Positions 50,457 through 58,476 of a stretch of 64,000 nt of DNA are shown here, piece after piece. Source of the DNA: Candidatus Tiamatella sp. (GTDB taxonomy: Archaea > Thermoproteota > Thermoprotei_A > Sulfolobales > Acidilobaceae); assembly GCA_015522645.1 (NCBI GenBank), contig WALV01000065.1:1-64000 (forward strand), given 5' to 3'. Every line of letters begins with the position of its first letter. Position 1 is the stretch's first letter. The translations under genes and the position numbers were made by a program. A model generated the notes under the pieces. It was not told the DNA's origin and made no database searches. It worked only from the letters and a program-made list of their open reading frames with translations.

Positions 50457-51755
50457 TTAGAATTTAAGTACTCCCGGGAACTTTCGATTAACTAATATAA
50501 TTAGTCCCATGAATAATAGGATCCCAACGAGAAGTGATAGCCCATTAAAATATGCTCCATAATGGAAGTCACTGCTATTAAGTATGTATAATGTACCAAG
50601 CTTAGTCCCTACAACTAATTTTTCCCCATTAGGGCTCCATGATAGAGCATAGCCCCCTCCATTCAACTGATCAGTACTCCAGAGTAGGCTCCCTTTGAAG
50701 TTGTAAATATAAAGTGAACCATGGTCTCCCGTATAATGCTCGAACCACTCGGACGACAATGCCACTAAGTCCCCCTTATGACTAGGATCACTGGCAGTTA
50801 GCTGCCCCTTTAGAACGTCTAGACTAATCCCCACCTTCAGATTGCTAGGAGATGTTATGAAAAAACGGTTACTAGGATAACCAACCTCTAACATCAGTTT
50901 CCCATCTAGCCAGAACATGTTCCATATAGCCCCTCCTAGGTAGGCTTTCGAGACCTGCTTACCTAGAGAAGAACCGTTAAACTCGTATGATACTACACTA
51001 TAATACGGAAAACCATGCACTACTATTAGATAATTCATTGACGGTGAAAAGCTGGCTTTCCAAAACTCGCTTGACGAGTTGTAACTGTATATTTGTCTTC
51101 CACTGGAACTATAGATAACTAGCCCACCCAATGTTCTCGGCACGTTTATCGTATAACAAACAGCAAGTAATTTCCCGTTCTTACTCCACTCAACATCATA
51201 TGCCTCCATGAAAGAGTGTCTCACCCATTTAACCGAGCCATTAACATCGAATACATACACCCCGGATGTCGGAACGCCTAATGCAACAGCGATCGATTTT
51301 CCACTAGGGTTTAATGAGGCATCGAATAAATATGCGTGGAGGCTGGTATTCCATAAGATCCTGCCTCCATCGGAATCAAACATGTATACATCGCCAGCTT
51401 TCGTCGCGGCTAATACATACTTACCCTCCGAAACCCATTCTACATTAATAACCGGGGAACTCGTTTTATAACTCCATTTCATTTTTCCACTAGAATCGTA
51501 TACTAGAATTGCCCCTCTCCTATCGGTTAAATTAAATCCGCCTAAACCAACAGCAATTTTATCACCACTTGGACTCCACTCCACTACTCTTACCCACCCG
51601 CCTATATTGTCTATCTCCTGTTCAATCGTGGTTTTCCATGAAATCCACGTGAAGAAGCTATGAACAGCTATCAAGATGCCTGCTAGAGCAAAGGCTAGTA
51701 TTAGTGTTACTGCTAATGACTTAGCGATTCGGAAGCCTGATCGCCCCCATGTCAA
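50457..51755 (-). CDS. Membrane-anchored beta-propeller protein
   Basis: A 432-residue protein with a membrane helix near each end (residues about 13-33 and the last 25) and an extracytoplasmic propeller of repeated blades. Blades show the recurrent pattern W-S-P-x-G-x-x-[IL]-A-V and strands ending in Y or F plus D or N-S-x-G (for example VEWSPSGDKIAVGLG, SLNPSGKSIAVALG, SWSPNGEKLVVGT), as in WD40 or PQQ-like repeats. It may be a sensor or scaffold. The TTG start lies 26 bases downstream of the ABC-2 permease stop on the same strand. Confidence 0.72.
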   Translation of the reverse strand: MTWGRSGFRIAKSLAVTLILAFALAGILIAVHSFFTWISWKTTIEQEIDNIGGWVRVVEWSPSGDKIAVGLGGFNLTDRRGAILVYDSSGKMKWSYKTSSPVINVEWVSEGKYVLAATKAGDVYMFDSDGGRILWNTSLHAYLFDASLNPSGKSIAVALGVPTSGVYVFDVNGSVKWVRHSFMEAYDVEWSKNGKLLAVCYTINVPRTLGGLVIYSSSGRQIYSYNSSSEFWKASFSPSMNYLIVVHGFPYYSVVSYEFNGSSLGKQVSKAYLGGAIWNMFWLDGKLMLEVGYPSNRFFITSPSNLKVGISLDVLKGQLTASDPSHKGDLVALSSEWFEHYTGDHGSLYIYNFKGSLLWSTDQLNGGGYALSWSPNGEKLVVGTKLGTLYILNSSDFHYGAYFNGLSLLVGILLFMGLIILVNRKFPGVLKF

Positions 51756-51780
51756 TACGTATATATGACGTGCGAACGAG

Positions 51781-53076
51781 TTATCTCACTCGCCGGGATC
51801 GTATTTTTCTTACCCTCTTAACTCTATCCCACAGTCCGAGACCAGTAATTAGTATCTCGCTACTAATAACCTTTGAGAGAGCATATAGAACCAACACGGT
51901 TTCAACTATATGGAACAGTATACTTATCCAGACATACTCGTTAATCCCAGTCATAGAGAGCTTTAAAGCTAGAACAGGTGCAGCAAGAGGAGTTGCTGCA
52001 ATTACGTATTTCATTGAGTTACTCAGAGTTGAAAACTGAATCATTGCCAGCCCGTATCCTACGACAAATACTAATGTCCATATAATACCTGCCATTGATT
52101 GACTGCTCCTGACATCCTTCCCGAATATACCCAGTAGCATTGAGAGAGAGGTTGCCAATATAACACCTATAATCAATGCAATAGTAATGGTTGCTAGACT
52201 GTATGGTGTAAGAACATTCCTCATGAGATCCAATGGCATTCCTCCGGCTCCCGATAACCCGCCTACACTATCTATATACAAATACAACCCGCCAGACAAT
52301 CCTAGTGTTGCAAGTATCGAAATTACAATGCTACCAGACAACTTTGCTACAACTATGCTTTGCCTATTCAATGGAAGGCTGAGGAGAACCTCTAGAGTAT
52401 GCTCTTCCTTCTCGACTCCCATAGTGGTTGCAGCTATCTGACTAGCATAGCCTACAACTATAAGCGGGGCAAACACTATGGAGAACAGTAACCCTGTTAA
52501 AGCGTTCACTTGGGCGGAACTATAGTGTTTACCCCCCATACTCACTATCCCCGTAACCCAAACGGGACTGTTTAGGAAGTCAGTTGACACGTTTACATGC
52601 GACGCGAACTTACTCTTCACTATCCCACCGTATCCACTGACAAGTCCCACAAGCGATGTTACCCTACTAGCCTCGGCAATACTCACTTCCTCCATGTAAG
52701 TATAAACAATAACCCTGCCGGGTAGTCCCTTACTCAGATTATAATCGAATCCTGGTGGTATTACTACAACCCCCGTATACCCATTATCCTCGGCGAAGGA
52801 GCCCGGATCATTTGGTATGTTTCTAAGGATAACAGTTTCCCTAGTTATACTCTTTAAATACGAGATAAGATCTTCAGACGCGTTTGTGTGATCCTCGTCT
52901 ATGACAGCTATTCTCATATTGGTGGGTTGAGCTACATATATCGCTTGCTGGGTTCCGTAGCTCATTACCTCTCCTAGAACACCGAACATTACTAGTGGAA
53001 GAATTATCATACCCAGGATTATCCGCGGGTCCCTGAGGAGGTCGAGGATCTCTTTCTTAACCAAGGGCCATATCAT
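51781..53076 (-). CDS. ABC-2 type exporter permease (NatB-like)
   Basis: A 431-residue permease of the ABC-2 family. The N-terminal KKEILDLLRDPRIILGMIILP helix is typical, followed by a large extracytoplasmic domain of about 150 residues, then GVEKEEHTLEVLLSLPLNRQ, the cytoplasmic coupling segment, and five more membrane helices. It pairs with the ATPase gene directly upstream: the ATPase stop TGA and this ATG share one base (53076). Sodium, drug or polymer export is typical of the family; the substrate here is unknown. Confidence 0.82.
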   Translation of the reverse strand: MIWPLVKKEILDLLRDPRIILGMIILPLVMFGVLGEVMSYGTQQAIYVAQPTNMRIAVIDEDHTNASEDLISYLKSITRETVILRNIPNDPGSFAEDNGYTGVVVIPPGFDYNLSKGLPGRVIVYTYMEEVSIAEASRVTSLVGLVSGYGGIVKSKFASHVNVSTDFLNSPVWVTGIVSMGGKHYSSAQVNALTGLLFSIVFAPLIVVGYASQIAATTMGVEKEEHTLEVLLSLPLNRQSIVVAKLSGSIVISILATLGLSGGLYLYIDSVGGLSGAGGMPLDLMRNVLTPYSLATITIALIIGVILATSLSMLLGIFGKDVRSSQSMAGIIWTLVFVVGYGLAMIQFSTLSNSMKYVIAATPLAAPVLALKLSMTGINEYVWISILFHIVETVLVLYALSKVISSEILITGLGLWDRVKRVRKIRSRRVR

Positions 53077-53822
53077 CAAGCACCAACCTCCCTTATCAAG
53101 AACCTAAAAGCCTCCTCCAGATTATGCGCCCCTGTCCTCTCCAGTATGTCGCTTGGGGCACCCTCCGCTAGGAGTTTACCTTTAAAGATTATTCCCACCC
53201 TGTCGCTCAAGTATTCCACTTCAAGCATGTTATGGCTGCTTAACAGAATGGTAATCCCGTATTTCTCCCTGTACTTTTTAATAGTATCCCGTATTTCCAT
53301 GCTGGCCATAACGTCTAAACCGCTGGTAGGCTCGTCTAATATTGCCAGCATAGGATGAGGAGCAAGCGTCCTAGCTATCTGCAGCCTCCTCTTCATGCCT
53401 TTACTGTACGTCTTTATTTTATCAAGCAATCTTTCCCCTAGGCCACTAATTTCCGCTGCCTCACCGGCAATGTCCTCGGGGCTTCTACTCCCCCTGCTAT
53501 AGAAGCCTGCCATAAATTTAAGGTACTCAATACCCTTAAGGTTCCTATAAGCACCGGCTTCCTCGGGCAAATAGGATATCATTTTCCTAACCTCGTTGGG
53601 ATTATCAAGCACGTCCACGCCGAATATATTGACTTTTCCATTCGATGGTTTGATGAGGGTGGCAATGATACGTAGAGTAGTTGTTTTACCCGCTCCATTA
53701 GGACCTATTAACGCGTAGATCTCTCCTTTATCTATGTTGAATGAGAGACCCTCGACGGCATGTACTCCGCTGGGATAAATCTTATGAAGACCGTTCACCT
53801 TAACAGCAGTCTCCTTGTTCAA
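53076..53822 (-). CDS. ABC-2 type exporter ATPase
   Basis: A 248-residue ABC ATPase of the NatA/CcmA-like class. It contains Walker A GPNGAGKTT, a signature in KTYSKGMKRRLQIA, Walker B LAILDEPTSGLD, and the H-loop LLSSHNMLEVE. It is translated just ahead of the permease with a one-base overlap. The TTG start at 53822 lies 41 bases after the small membrane protein gene, so a winged-helix gene, a small membrane protein, ATPase, permease and propeller protein may form one transcription unit. Confidence 0.9.
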   Translation of the reverse strand: MNKETAVKVNGLHKIYPSGVHAVEGLSFNIDKGEIYALIGPNGAGKTTTLRIIATLIKPSNGKVNIFGVDVLDNPNEVRKMISYLPEEAGAYRNLKGIEYLKFMAGFYSRGSRSPEDIAGEAAEISGLGERLLDKIKTYSKGMKRRLQIARTLAPHPMLAILDEPTSGLDVMASMEIRDTIKKYREKYGITILLSSHNMLEVEYLSDRVGIIFKGKLLAEGAPSDILERTGAHNLEEAFRFLIREVGA

Positions 53823-53863
53823 AAGCAGCGCCCCTGATTAGGATACGTTAACTGATTCTAACT

Positions 53864-54199
53864 CTATTTAGTTTTTGTATTCTTGTGAGACTTGGTGTAC
53901 CTAAGAATGCTTGCTATGAGTTTAGCTCCCAATAGCTTGTTTATAGGCATATCTTGGTATAAGTGCTCGTTGTACTTGTTGGCTAAATAATCTATCAGGT
54001 CCTTAGGCATTTTAGCATTCTCCAGCTTACTTCTAAACCGGCGAGTACTACGCCACCTCCATATTTTAAACCTAGCTTTAAGTGTTAGAATACTTATCCC
54101 CAGATCAGACAGTAGTATTGCAAGCAAGCCTGCTGACTCAAGTATAGTCAATATAGTTAAACGTTCTCTGCTAGCTGTACTTCTCCGAGAGCTTGACAT
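53864..54199 (-). CDS. Small basic membrane-associated protein of unknown function
   Basis: A 111-residue very basic protein with one hydrophobic segment (LTILTILESAGLLAILLSDLG region, about residues 14-40), followed by an Arg/Lys-rich stretch (KIWRWRSTRRFRSKLENAKM) and a helical C terminus. No family is recognised. It overlaps the winged-helix gene upstream by 29 bases and has a GGAG site before its ATG, which supports coupled translation. It could anchor the regulator or the transporter at the membrane; that is speculation from gene order. Confidence 0.55.
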   Translation of the reverse strand: MSSSRRSTASRERLTILTILESAGLLAILLSDLGISILTLKARFKIWRWRSTRRFRSKLENAKMPKDLIDYLANKYNEHLYQDMPINKLLGAKLIASILRYTKSHKNTKTK

Positions 54200-54587
54200 A
54201 TCTCCTGTTACCTCTTTTTATGGAGGAAACGAATCCGGTTTTTTCTAGCAGTCTCAACCTGTCATAAATGATTCTTCGAGAAGCGCTACCCCGCACCCTA
54301 CGCATCTCCCTCTCTAGCTCACTCACATGCAATTCACCCTTGCTGGCTAGTATACTAATAATGCTCCTAGTTATTTCGTCTTTGATACCTATACTGATTA
54401 GATCCTGATACGCTTTCTTCATTCTTTTAAATACGCTTGTAACCTTTATAGGAGCTGCTAATCCTAGTTCAACGAGAAAAATAATGAGTGGGGTTAGACT
54501 ATCGTCATAACCTGCTAGGTCATGCAGAATCTTCTCTATTTTATCAATCCGACTGAGCAGATCTTCATGTTCACGTCTCCCAGGCAA
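54171..54587 (-). CDS. Winged-helix transcriptional regulator
   Basis: A 138-residue protein. A coiled helical N terminus (LLSRIDKIEKILHDLAG) and a middle helix pair precede a winged-helix domain: IISILASKGELHVSELEREMRRV, then SASRRIIYDRLRLLEKTGFVSSI, with a basic wing (KRGNRRYVKL). It lies at the head of the ABC-2 exporter genes on the same strand, so it is probably their local regulator. The start is TTG 54587 after GTGGTTAGAG. Confidence 0.7.
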   Translation of the reverse strand: MPGRREHEDLLSRIDKIEKILHDLAGYDDSLTPLIIFLVELGLAAPIKVTSVFKRMKKAYQDLISIGIKDEITRSIISILASKGELHVSELEREMRRVRGSASRRIIYDRLRLLEKTGFVSSIKRGNRRYVKLSEKYS

Positions 54588-54652
54588 CTCTAACCACGTT
54601 GCTTTTATAGGTTCTTACGGCTTTTGCAGGGTAGATTAATCCAATGCTACTG

Positions 54653-55075
54653 TTACTCTTCCTCGTCTTCCTCTTCCAGGTCATTCACTTCTTTAACCCT
54701 TTTCTCAACTAACTTCCCTAAATCACTAAACTCGAATTTGCCGCGTCTATTTCCTATCATGCTTATCAGCCTGCTTGCAACGTTGGCTGCTTCAAGCCTT
54801 TTCTCGAAGTACTCGATGGTCATTTGTTTCGCCATGTCTTCCGGGACACCGGCTTCTATAAGATTAGTATAGAACTTAGCTACATCTTGCCCTATCTTAC
54901 CTCCATCAAGGCTTACGCTGAGTGTTTTCAACATCTCCTCTATAGGTTCCTTGGCTTCTCTTAGAAATTCTGTGACACTCTTAAGAACCATTTTGAGCAT
55001 CAATACGTCTCCACGATCGTCTTCCGGGATCATGTCTAAATATTCTTCTTCCTCCTTTCGCTCCTCTTGGCTCAT
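54653..55075 (-). CDS. Acidic helical protein of unknown function
   Basis: A 140-residue, strongly acidic, almost all-helical protein with charged tails at both ends (SQEERKEEEEYLDMIPEDD and NDLEEEDEEE). The central part has a hydrophobic periodicity suited to a helical bundle and no catalytic motif. I do not recognise it. An inverted repeat with nine-base arms lies 32-71 bases upstream of its ATG (55107-55146), so its transcription may be controlled there. Confidence 0.58.
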   Translation of the reverse strand: MSQEERKEEEEYLDMIPEDDRGDVLMLKMVLKSVTEFLREAKEPIEEMLKTLSVSLDGGKIGQDVAKFYTNLIEAGVPEDMAKQMTIEYFEKRLEAANVASRLISMIGNRRGKFEFSDLGKLVEKRVKEVNDLEEEDEEE

Positions 55076-55106
55076 AGATGATTCGCCTCGAGTAGTATCT
55101 TATGGT

Positions 55107-55146
55107 TTGTTCACTCCTATAGGTTTACTGTATCAGAAGTGAACAA
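55107..55146. promoter_or_regulatory. Long inverted repeat upstream of the 54653 gene
   Basis: TTGTTCACT (55107-55115) and AGTGAACAA (55138-55146) are perfect nine-base arms separated by 22 bases. The repeat lies between the JAMM gene stop and the ATG at 55075. The spacing, about three helical turns from centre to centre, suits a dimeric regulator pair better than a terminator hairpin. Inference from sequence symmetry only. Confidence 0.4.
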
Positions 55147-55156
55147 CTCACATGTT

Positions 55157-55501
55157 TTACCTCGGGTAGACTAGTTTGTATGATTTCTTTGAGACTATGA
55201 GCCATGGGAGAGGCCATAGTTGCATGCCATTCAAGTCTTTTGAACTTGGTTCGGGGGAGCCATAGATATGGGTGTGATATATTCCCATAACTTTAAGGCC
55301 GAGGTTCTCAGCTAATTTATGTGCAGCAAGTATGCCTTGCGGATCCATGTAAAACTCTGTTTGCGGTTTACCTGAAATGTTCTCTACCGGGAATATTACC
55401 CGGTACTTATCGGTTCCTAGTAGGAAACCGCATAGTTCCCTGTCTTTGTTTTTCGATAGCAATCGTATAACGCGTATTAGCTCTGGATCTATATCAGTCA
55501 A
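55157..55501 (-). CDS. JAMM-domain (JAB/MPN+) metalloprotease-like protein
   Basis: A 114-residue minimal JAMM domain. The zinc motif H-x-H-x7-S-x2-D reads GIYHTHIYGSPEPSSKD, and the upstream Glu is in RELCGFLLG. Archaeal relatives can be deubiquitinase-like enzymes acting on SAMP/Urm1-type modifiers or small hydrolases. No ubiquitin-like gene is adjacent. It starts at TTG 55501 inside the end of the phosphodiesterase gene (8-base overlap), so the two are coupled. Confidence 0.8.
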   Translation of the reverse strand: MTDIDPELIRVIRLLSKNKDRELCGFLLGTDKYRVIFPVENISGKPQTEFYMDPQGILAAHKLAENLGLKVMGIYHTHIYGSPEPSSKDLNGMQLWPLPWLIVSKKSYKLVYPR

Positions 55502-56015
55502 GGTAGATGATCCTCCCTTCTAGGGTTGATAGGTCTAGTAATGCTATGCTTGCTTTACCAGTTAGATATCCTAGAACCTCTCCAGGATTCAACAGGATAG
55601 TGTTCCCATGTTTCTCTATGAGAGGCTCATGGGTATGACCGAATAAAATAGCATCGTATTCTCCCGATTTTGCCAGTATTCTAGCTAGTTGGACGGTTTG
55701 CTGTTTCGAGCCGAAGCCATGCAGTAATAGTATTCTCCTTACCCGATTCTCTCCTAACTCGATTTGGTAAGGTGGATGCGAGAGTTTTACACCGCATTCT
55801 CGGGCTACTTGGCTCAATAGAATCTTCTCACCGCAATTGTTCCCGAAAACCGCGTAAACCGGGATCTCTAGGCTACATAGTTCTTTCAGTGTGAAAGGGC
55901 TAACAATGTCGCCTAAATGTATTACGGCTTTGACTTTATTTTCCCTGAATACTGTTAATGCTTTTTTAACATTTGGTATATTGTCGTGTGAGTCACTCAT
56001 TATCCCAACTAACAC
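55494..56015 (-). CDS. YfcE/MJ0936-type metallophosphoesterase
   Basis: A 173-residue calcineurin-like phosphoesterase. Metal ligands appear in GIMSDSHDNI, VIHLGDIVSP, VFGNNCG, LLHGFGS and LFGHTHEP. Relatives cleave phosphodiesters with Mn or Ni; the cellular substrate is not established. I favour GTG 56015 with AGGTGG five bases upstream over the in-frame GTG 56024, which overlaps that site. It is translated ahead of the JAMM protein with an 8-base overlap. Confidence 0.86.
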   Translation of the reverse strand: MLVGIMSDSHDNIPNVKKALTVFRENKVKAVIHLGDIVSPFTLKELCSLEIPVYAVFGNNCGEKILLSQVARECGVKLSHPPYQIELGENRVRRILLLHGFGSKQQTVQLARILAKSGEYDAILFGHTHEPLIEKHGNTILLNPGEVLGYLTGKASIALLDLSTLEGRIIYLD

Positions 56016-56123
56016 GGTTTCCACCTGGTTCTATAATCATTGTTCCCCCTGTGTCTTATAATTCTCGGTTTGATGGGAATTAAGGGTTGACTGTAAAGCT
56101 ATCTCAAAGCTCAAGGGTGCTAA

Positions 56124-56590
56124 TTACAGTAGGTATTCTCCAACGAATACTATGTCGCTTGTTCTAGATAGACTCTTTGCATGATAGGTAGATGGGCTAT
56201 CTCCGAGAACGGGGTCAAACAGTAGTTTTACTGTATACTTATTGTAAAGCAGGCATCTTATTAGTTTACCAGTCAAGAATTCTGGAATTAGTGCATAAGG
56301 CATCCTTAAGCCTTCCCATGTTTCCCTTGTCTGTAATGATAATGTATCTAGGCTCAGGTTTTGTTATTAATTTCTTAAACTTCTTAAACCATAGATTTAG
56401 GAGTCCTGCTAGTATGAAATCAGAATAGACTGCCTTGGCTCTGCCTGAAATGAGTTCGATGCCTTTTAGAGTACTAACTATGCTCATGGTTTTCCCCGAG
56501 TTGTTCTTCCTGGGATTCAGCCAGCAGGGAATAAGTCATAGCCTTGCAATGGCTCCTCTAGGTGTTGGCTCATCAATACCCTCTAGATCT
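56124..56590 (-). pseudogene. Decayed gene with a P-loop-like segment
   Basis: This stretch of nearly 700 bases between genes holds coding-like sequence on the minus strand broken in at least two places. One frame reads GIDEPTPRGAIARL, then a TGA (about 56546), then a piece with NNSGKT like a Walker A loop lacking its first Gly, and continues through AKAVYSDFILAGLLNLWFKK to RILDW before a TAA near 56266. A frame change then allows KLLFDPVLGDSPSTYHAKSL and a stop at 56124-56126. This looks like a frameshifted ATPase remnant. The family is uncertain, and a chance open frame cannot be excluded. Confidence 0.42.
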
Positions 56591-56718
56591 CAAAAGTATG
56601 GTTTGATCAGTAATAAGCGATTACATATTCATTTTTCATATTTATTTAAAAAAATATAAGACAATAACATTTAAATAAAACAGAATTTTTTAATAACCTA
56701 GAAACATGGTTGGTAGCA

Positions 56719-58101
56719 ATGGCTGAGTCCCATTCTATCCTCGAGAAACTGAAACCATCAGATATAGATAACGTTGACCCCCAGAGAGAAGTGGTAGCGG
56801 GGATAACAACGTTTATGACAATGGCATATATTCTATTTGTGAACCCCGCTATTCTATCAGCAACTGGAATGCCCAAAGAAGCCCTGGTTGTCGCCACTGC
56901 AGCAAGTTCCGGCCTAGCAACCCTAATAATGGCATTGTACGCCAAGATGCCTTTCGCTTTGGCTCCTGGAATGGGGTTGAACGGGTATTTCGCTTTTACA
57001 GTAGTCCCGTTTATAGCCGGGATACTATCGAGGGAAGGGGTAGTAGGAGTCGAGGCCTGGCAAGTGGCTCTGGCAGCTGTGTTTGTAGAAGGCATAATAT
57101 TCGTATTGCTCAGCGTAACCAAGGTTAGGGAAAGTGTGGCAAACTCTATACCCAAGAACTTAAAGTACTCGATCGGGGCTGGAATAGGCCTCTTCCTGAC
57201 ACTAATAGGCTTCAATGATGCGGGGTTAATAACGGCACAAGTAACTAAAAACGGGCACTTAATTGCTTTAGCAATGGATGCTAACGCTTTCCATAGCCCA
57301 TCTACGCTCATAGCACTAACCTTCACCCTCATAGCTGCTGTACTCATGTCGCTCCGTATACCAGGCGCTCTCCTTATCTCCATAATCCTAGCTATAACGA
57401 CTGGAATGATAGCGGGTTTAACCAGTCCGCCGAACGCAGTATTCGCTAAACCAGATTTCAGCTTGTTCATGAAAATGAACCTACATGGCCTCGCGGACCT
57501 CGGATTTTTCACTGCAGCAGTAATAGTCTTCACATTCTTCGTCGTGGATTTCTTTGATACGCTAGGAACTGCGACTGGTCTAGCCAGCCTCGCAGGCTAC
57601 ATTAGGAGGGACGGGAAAGTCGAGAGGATAGGAGAGGTATTACTTACAGATGCGTTAGGGACAACATTCGGAGCCATACTAGGGACCAGTACAGTGACCA
57701 CTTACATAGAAAGTGCTAGCGGAATAGAAGAGGGCGGTAGAACAGGTTTGACATCCATTATGGTGGCATTACTGTTCTTCGCGAGCTTGTTCATAGCACC
57801 GCTATTCACAGTAGCACAGGCATATGCTACAGCGCCGGCTCTAATTATTGTTGGCCTATTAATGGCTCGTGCAATCAAGGAAATAGATCTCCACGACTAC
57901 ACTGAAGCCATTCCAGCGTTTCTCACCATAACTAGTATGCCGTTCCTTTACAGTATATCTGATGGAATTGGAATAGGGTTTATAACGTATACTGTCGTAA
58001 AAACCCTCACAGGGAAATGGAGGGATTTAAACCCGGTTGTTGTAGGTGTGGCACTAGTATTCCTAGGTTACTTCCTGAGTCTCCCCAGCATCAGACCCTA
58101 A
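56719..58101 (+). CDS. NCS2-family purine permease (AzgA-like)
   Basis: A 460-residue permease with about 14 membrane segments. The motif APGMGLNGYFAFTVV and the half-helix GTSTVTTYIESASGIEEGGRTGLT are those of the AzgA subgroup, which imports adenine, guanine or hypoxanthine with protons. PREVVAGITTFMTMAYILFVNP at the start is equally typical. The ATG at 56719 is preferred; TTG 56710 is in frame. A very AT-rich stretch (56640-56700) upstream holds the promoter. It fits purine salvage with the adenosine kinase at 11.6 kb. Confidence 0.88.
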   Translation: MAESHSILEKLKPSDIDNVDPQREVVAGITTFMTMAYILFVNPAILSATGMPKEALVVATAASSGLATLIMALYAKMPFALAPGMGLNGYFAFTVVPFIAGILSREGVVGVEAWQVALAAVFVEGIIFVLLSVTKVRESVANSIPKNLKYSIGAGIGLFLTLIGFNDAGLITAQVTKNGHLIALAMDANAFHSPSTLIALTFTLIAAVLMSLRIPGALLISIILAITTGMIAGLTSPPNAVFAKPDFSLFMKMNLHGLADLGFFTAAVIVFTFFVVDFFDTLGTATGLASLAGYIRRDGKVERIGEVLLTDALGTTFGAILGTSTVTTYIESASGIEEGGRTGLTSIMVALLFFASLFIAPLFTVAQAYATAPALIIVGLLMARAIKEIDLHDYTEAIPAFLTITSMPFLYSISDGIGIGFITYTVVKTLTGKWRDLNPVVVGVALVFLGYFLSLPSIRP

Positions 58102-58112
58102 ACTCTTTTTAA

Positions 58113-58403
58113 TCACCAGGACCCATTATCACTGCATCCATCAAGGCACCTATCCAGTATTCTATCTATAAGCTGGGAGGCAAGAGTATCAGGCTCATCT
58201 ATCCCCAGCTTCTTAAATGAACTTACCAAGTACTCTATAGCACTCATATATTCAAGTTCACGAGTTCTCTTCGCGGTAACGGGATCGAGACCTAAGAGAG
58301 GTTTGAGCAGTGTGTATAACTCGATTAAACCGAATGGGTCGAGGGGAGCGTTGAGCTTAAGGGCTTCATTCCTGATAACTGTAGTAGCTTTACGGTTGTC
58401 CAA
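58113..58403 (-). CDS. Small protein of unknown function
   Basis: A 96-residue helical protein with no recognised domain. It is rich in Leu and charged residues (LDPFGLIELYTLLKPLLGLD, AIEYLVSSFKKLGIDEPDTLAS) and ends with two Cys in DRCLDGCSDNGSW. The TTG start at 58403 lies six bases after GGTGTGA, which supports translation. It converges with the purine permease and diverges from the radical SAM gene, so it is probably transcribed alone. Confidence 0.55.
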   Translation of the reverse strand: MDNRKATTVIRNEALKLNAPLDPFGLIELYTLLKPLLGLDPVTAKRTRELEYMSAIEYLVSSFKKLGIDEPDTLASQLIDRILDRCLDGCSDNGSW

Positions 58404-58476
58404 TATCTTTCACACCAGATAATCCTAAAACCCTGGAACAGATTATTTAATTATGGTATAAGTAGAAGGAGGACTT

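Noticed and set aside
56192-56428. A 78-codon plus-strand frame in the large gap
   Set aside because: The minus-strand reading shows more protein-like sequence and the P-loop relic. The plus frame has no ribosome binding site.
56646-57533. A 295-codon minus-strand frame
   Set aside because: It mirrors the membrane helices of the purine permease gene and has no independent support.
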